DNA from: Dipteronia dyeriana
Taxonomy: Eukaryota > Streptophyta > Magnoliopsida > Sapindales > Sapindaceae
Length of the DNA: 64,000 nt
Direction: 5' to 3'
NCBI GenBank assembly: GCA_032871835.1
Contig: CM065297.1
Location: 72,651,253-72,715,252 of the forward strand
Both the position numbers and the translations under genes were made by a program. Below the pieces are notes generated by a model. The model did not search any database, was not told where the DNA came from, and worked only from the letters and a program-made list of their open reading frames with translations. Shown here piece after piece: positions 60,331 to 64,000 of this stretch (the stretch's first letter is position 1; each line of letters opens with the position of its first letter).

Positions 60331-60975
60331 GTAAACTAGGCTTTCGCCCGGTTCACAACTTATGCAATGTTTTAGGAACCGACTAAGATGGTACATCATT
60401 TAGAATGTACATGGCAGTTTGTAAAGCATATCCCCAAAGACATTAGGAAGCGTTGATTAACTCAACATAGACCTTACCATGTCCAAAAAAGTTATATTTC
60501 TCTTTTCTGCCACCCTATTTTGTTGAGTTGTACATGGTGTAGAAAACTGAGAAATTATCCAATTATTAATATGATATTGTTGAAACTCACAGATAGATAT
60601 TCTCTACCATGATTAGACCTCAAGATTTTTAAGCATTTCTCTGACTGATTTTCTACTTCAGCTTTAAATGCTTTGAACATGTCAAAAGCCTCCGATTTAT
60701 GTCTCATGGGATACACATAGCCAAATCTTGAGTAATCATCCATGAAAGTGATGAAGTACTCATATCCACTTCTAGCTTTAATGCTTATAGGACCACACAC
60801 ATAAGTGTGTACAAATCCTAAACATTCGATGGCTCTTATGCCTTTGGTTGTGAATGACCTTTTGGTCATTTTACCTTCGAAACAAGATTCACAAGTTGGT
60901 AGATCATCCACCTTTAAGTCAGTTAGAGGTTTGTCACTAACCAATCATTTATTCCTATTTAGGTTAATATGACCT
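60331..60975 (-). pseudogene. CopA-4 integrase (two catalytic Asp lost, Glu kept)
   Basis: The 60944-60555 block reads CESCFEGK, HTYVCGP (first Asp to Tyr), TFMDDYSRFGY and RSNHGREY (second Asp to Asn). The Glu is kept in RVAEKRN near 60510. Compare CopA-2, -5 and -6, where the Glu is Lys. Confidence 0.85.
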
Positions 60976-61413
60976 AGGTGCAAATGCCATATGTAGGTTT
61001 CATCTTTTGATAATTTTACTCTTTTACGAATAGGTTTGGTTGATAGATATTGCTATGCGAATAAAATGAACCGCTTTTCAATGTACCTTTCCAAACAAAT
61101 TTGTTATTCCTACTAAAAATAAAACCTTTATTAAAAGTAACCAAATATCCAAATTAATTTTAACAAGAAACAGAAATTAAATTCCTCTTGAATTAAGGTA
61201 TATAAAGAACGTTTATTAGACCTAAATGGCTATAAGAATCTAAATTAATTATAATAACTTTCACTGCACTGGCAGACACCTACGCTCCATTGCCTAAACG
61301 CAAGTTGAATTCATTCTCATTAAGCTTTTTATTTTCCTTAATCCCTTGTACGGAATAACAAACATGATTAGTGGTTCCAGAATCTATGATTCAAGATTCT
61401 ATAGAATCTGCTA
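60976..61413 (-). pseudogene. CopA-4 GAG-pre-integrase and protease fragment
   Basis: The minus strand retains a protease site reading DSGTTNHVC (about 61355-61395) and the LGNGA..S region, with stops. The element stops abruptly at about 61413; its gag, leader and 5' LTR are absent. Confidence 0.8.
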
Positions 61414-61892
61414 GCCATTCTTTTTCTATTGTGGACACCTACATCAATTCCGATAAGTAGTATATCATAAAACATATAGAACTTGGAAAATCAACTTGTC
61501 GCCTTTAGTCTTTTTATATACACAGGGTTAATCAAGGTATTGTATAAAGTTTAGTATTGTATAATGTCTAAAACTTAACTTGATCAAACTTTATGTTCCA
61601 GGATCAGGATGCCTGCTTTAGTCCATATATGGATCTTTTGCAACTTGCATACCCTTTCCTTTTGGCCTTTTTTCAATCAATCCTTCTAGTTGCATCATAT
61701 AGAGGCTTTTGTCAAGACTTCTGTTAAAGAAAATTGTCTTGACTTCCATTTGCCTAATCTCTAGGTCTAGAGATTTTGCATTGGATAAGAGTATCATAAT
61801 ATATTTAAGCATGGCCATAAGAGAGAAGGTTTCCTAATAATAGATACCTTCATTCTGTGTGTAACCTTTAGCTACAAATCTAACTTTAAAGG
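61414..61892 (-). pseudogene. CopA-7: isolated copia RT fragment
   Basis: Copia RT sequence reappears here out of order. The YVDD-region equivalent is near 61440-61480, and the N-half block 61818-61618 holds LDLEIRQMEVKTIFFNRSLD. It must derive from another CopA copy joined to CopA-4 at 61413/61414. It is cut at 61892 by Gyp-2. Confidence 0.78.
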
Positions 61893-62760
61893 TGTTGACG
61901 TCGATTTCAAGATTATGCCAGAAAAGCCAACAAGCATTGGATTTCGGCTATTGATTCAAAGAGAGAGAGATGCAGAGAGAGTAACAAAGACAAATTTTAC
62001 CTGGTAAAACTCCGACGACTGGAGAAACATCCACGGGTGGTTGAAAGATCAACCAAGCCAAAATCCACAAGGAGAATAAGATGTTTTACAAACTCTTGAT
62101 CTCTCTTTTTTCTCTCTGTATTAATTGTGAATACTGTATGCTATATTGCTTATATCTTTTCGAACCAGATTATGGGTCTATTTATATGCTTATAGAACCC
62201 TAATCTGCTTTGTACAAGTAATACAAGATATTTGTATTTAATTGTGATTTGGTTACTTGCTTGAGGTTGATTTGTCTTCTTTCCTGTTTCGGAGTCTCTT
62301 ATGGAAATTGAGTGGGATTCTAGTAGTGTAGTTCAATTTTACTTGTTTCCTTACAAGAATGTAGTCTTCGAAAAGAAATCAAGTTGTTTCCTGATTGGGG
62401 GACTCTTCTAACTTAAAAGTCCATTATTTGGGATTCCTTCATGACGGATATCTTCGCGTTTTTAATGACTTAACCCATATTATAAGTTCTTATTCGAGTT
62501 GTATTTACTCCCGATTAAGAATAATACCTGATGGTCCCCGAGTAGTGTCGTTTGAGCCGGAGTGGAAACGTTGTTTTAACCAGTCCCGAGTGTTGTTAAC
62601 TGATCCCGAGTAGGTCTTTATTCAGTATATGCTTACTCGGGCTTTCTCCTCTTTAATGATGCCTTGTAGGATATTTCCCGGATGCCCAACTAAGCATCCA
62701 CCTGGCTATTTTTTCCTTCCTGTCGATGACGTGTATGCTTGGTAAAATTTACATACAACA
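61893..62760 (-). repeat. Gyp-2 3' LTR (868 bp)
   Basis: The reverse complement matches the Gyp-1 LTRs end to end (TGTTGTATG...GTCAACA). The TATA box is at 62179-62186 and CTCGGG hexamers lie around 62490-62645. The left flank is AAAGG (61888-61892). The partner duplication would lie beyond the window. Confidence 0.94.
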
Positions 62761-63488
62761 ATACCCCCTTAAAATATTTTTGCCGAGAAGATTTTATTTC
62801 GGGCAAGAATATTTTTATCATTTTGATTTTCTTTCGTCAGAAAAATCGTCTTGCCATAATGACGTATTTTAATGGTGACTCTGTAATTTCGATTCGCTTT
62901 GGCACGCAAGATCTTAAATGATAGCAATGTTTCAAAGTTTTGACGGTTGAGGGCTACTTCTTGTCTTGACATGTGTCCCTTGTCTCTTCGTTTTTCAATA
63001 TTATTTATGAGAAATTATTTTTGCATTTCCCCAAACGCCGCCCACGCCATCTGGTTTCATCATAAAACTTTTTCCCGCTTTGAAATCCTAGGGTTTTGTG
63101 CCATCTCGCCTTTAAATTCTTCATTGAGAGACTGTTGGTTTATTCTCAAAAATCCAGCAGAAATCTCTTTAAACTCTGATTTCTTCATCCAGAAGTTCGC
63201 GATTCTCCGCTTTAAAGATCTTGCATCAGTCTCAATTCAGGGTTAGTTTTAATGTAGCCATCTTCCCGTCATCGTCTCTTTAAAATTGCTTTTAACGCAT
63301 TAGAGCATGGGGATTTCCAGTTAGTATCTTGCATTAAACGATTACTGGGGGATGTCCCAATAGATGAACCTCCATTTTTAGAGGTTGATGTTTCTGGGCT
63401 TTACCCTGACATCACTTTCAGCCCCGTATCGAGTTCTCCATCTAGTTCTGATTCTGATATTTCCGATCACAGGGTATCTTCTCGAAGG
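62761..63488 (+). other. Gyp-2 polypurine tract and region upstream of its antisense gene
   Basis: ATACCCCCTTAAAA at 62761-62774 is the reverse of the Gyp polypurine tract. From 63258 to 63488 the antisense-gene frame is open without an ATG (TAG at 63255-63257), matching the residues in Gyp-1. Confidence 0.75.
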
Positions 63489-64000
63489 ATGGGTAAACAT
63501 CAAAGCACAAGAAAGGTATACAAGCACGGCTCGAGCAGCGTTCAGACTGGGGAAAAAACTATTAATGAGGGCGACGCTGATGTACATAGGGCATCTCACC
63601 TTTCATTTTCTGACACTCGCCCGAGTGGCTTTGATATTGAACCAAACATGGTCGGGCCAGCTGAGATAGAAAAATACCGCCCCCGATTCAATTTGCCCGA
63701 CTCAGTCACTTTGGTTCTTGCAGGGAATAGAGGAGAATGGAATCCTCCTGAGGGGATGATCACGATTTACAGATCGATGCTTTGCTGCGGCGTCACAGTT
63801 CCCCTTCAACCTTTTATTGCCCGGTTTTTAGCTGAAGCAGGGATAGCCACAGCTCAGTTGGCCCCGAATAGTTATAAAGTCTTGATGTGCATGTGGCACA
63901 TGTTCAGCCAAATTAACCTTTCACCGTCTTCCCCGAATGAAATCAGACATTTCTTTACGTTGAGACAGATTAGTAAAACGGGGACCTATTTTCTTGCGTC
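63489..64000 (+). CDS. Gyp-2 antisense-gene exon 1, open to window edge (partial)
   Basis: The ATG at 63489 opens MGKHQSTRKVY and the frame stays open for 170 codons to base 64000. It matches the Gyp-1 exon 1 (34540-33637) through FDIEPNMVGPAEIEKY, SMLCCGVTVPLQPFIA and LAPNSYKVLMCMWHMFSQ. The gene is antisense to its element: Gyp-2 is on the minus strand and this is on the plus strand. Function unknown. No signal peptide, membrane segment or catalytic motif is recognised. Whether the downstream exons are intact cannot be seen. Confidence 0.7.
   Translation, partial: MGKHQSTRKVYKHGSSSVQTGEKTINEGDADVHRASHLSFSDTRPSGFDIEPNMVGPAEIEKYRPRFNLPDSVTLVLAGNRGEWNPPEGMITIYRSMLCCGVTVPLQPFIARFLAEAGIATAQLAPNSYKVLMCMWHMFSQINLSPSSPNEIRHFFTLRQISKTGTYFLA

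Noticed and set aside
63385..63669. Plus-strand 94-codon frame (and its Gyp-1 counterpart 34644-34357, minus) as a separate gene
   Set aside because: It overlaps the antisense-gene exon in another frame; the MGKH frame has matching domain-level conservation and continues farther.

Overview
This window is a stack of decayed, nested LTR retrotransposons from a flowering-plant nuclear genome. I find no convincing host gene, tRNA, rRNA or CRISPR array. The plant assignment rests on Ty1/copia elements primed by initiator-methionine tRNA (TGGTATCAGAGC next to the LTR), a Ty3/gypsy element of the Tat type (two RNase H domains, long 3' region, extra antisense gene), AT-rich sequence and (TA)n tracts. 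The species cannot be read from the sequence.

The dominant family, called CopA here, is a copia element of about 9.5 kb with unusually long LTRs (about 2.2-2.4 kb). Its copies are: CopA-1 (minus, 1-10918, carrying two later insertions); a CopA solo LTR (plus, 2799-5202, target duplication TCGTT); CopA-2 (plus, 12556-21219, tail at 36897-36970); an LTR scrap at 36971-37447; CopA-4 (minus, 37448-41101 and 60163-61413); CopA-5 (minus, 41102-48888 and 58444-60162), inserted in the RT region of CopA-4; CopA-6 (plus, 48889-58438, target duplication ATGAG), inserted in the 5' LTR of CopA-5; and an RT scrap, CopA-7, at 61414-61892. All gag-pol regions are pseudogenes.

A second copia family (CopB) supplies an RNase H fragment, a 3' LTR and an inverted LTR piece between 21220 and 36896. 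Its LTR was split by Gyp-1 (24097-36144), the most complete Ty3/gypsy element. Gyp-1 has 875/876-bp LTRs and a perfect TAATT target duplication. It carries gag, protease, RT, RNase H, a second archaeal-type RNase H and integrase, then a 3' region with a 91-bp tandem array and an antisense gene that looks spliced into three exons. A second copy (Gyp-2, minus) enters at 61893 and runs off the right edge; its antisense-gene exon is still open at base 64000.

Three further LTR-like insertions of other families lie at 1071-2510 (duplication ATAGT), 10919-12502 (LTR plus polypurine tract, gypsy-like) and 13689-15412 (duplication GTATA).

Nesting gives a relative order of events: CopA-4, then CopA-5, then CopA-6 in the right half, and CopA-2, then CopB, then Gyp-1 in the middle. 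The nonsense codons that can be checked against conserved residues are mostly C-to-T or G-to-A changes, as expected of methylated, silenced plant repeats. The features closest to a poorly described system are the antisense spliced gene of Gyp-1/Gyp-2 and a shared loss of the catalytic integrase glutamate in three CopA copies.
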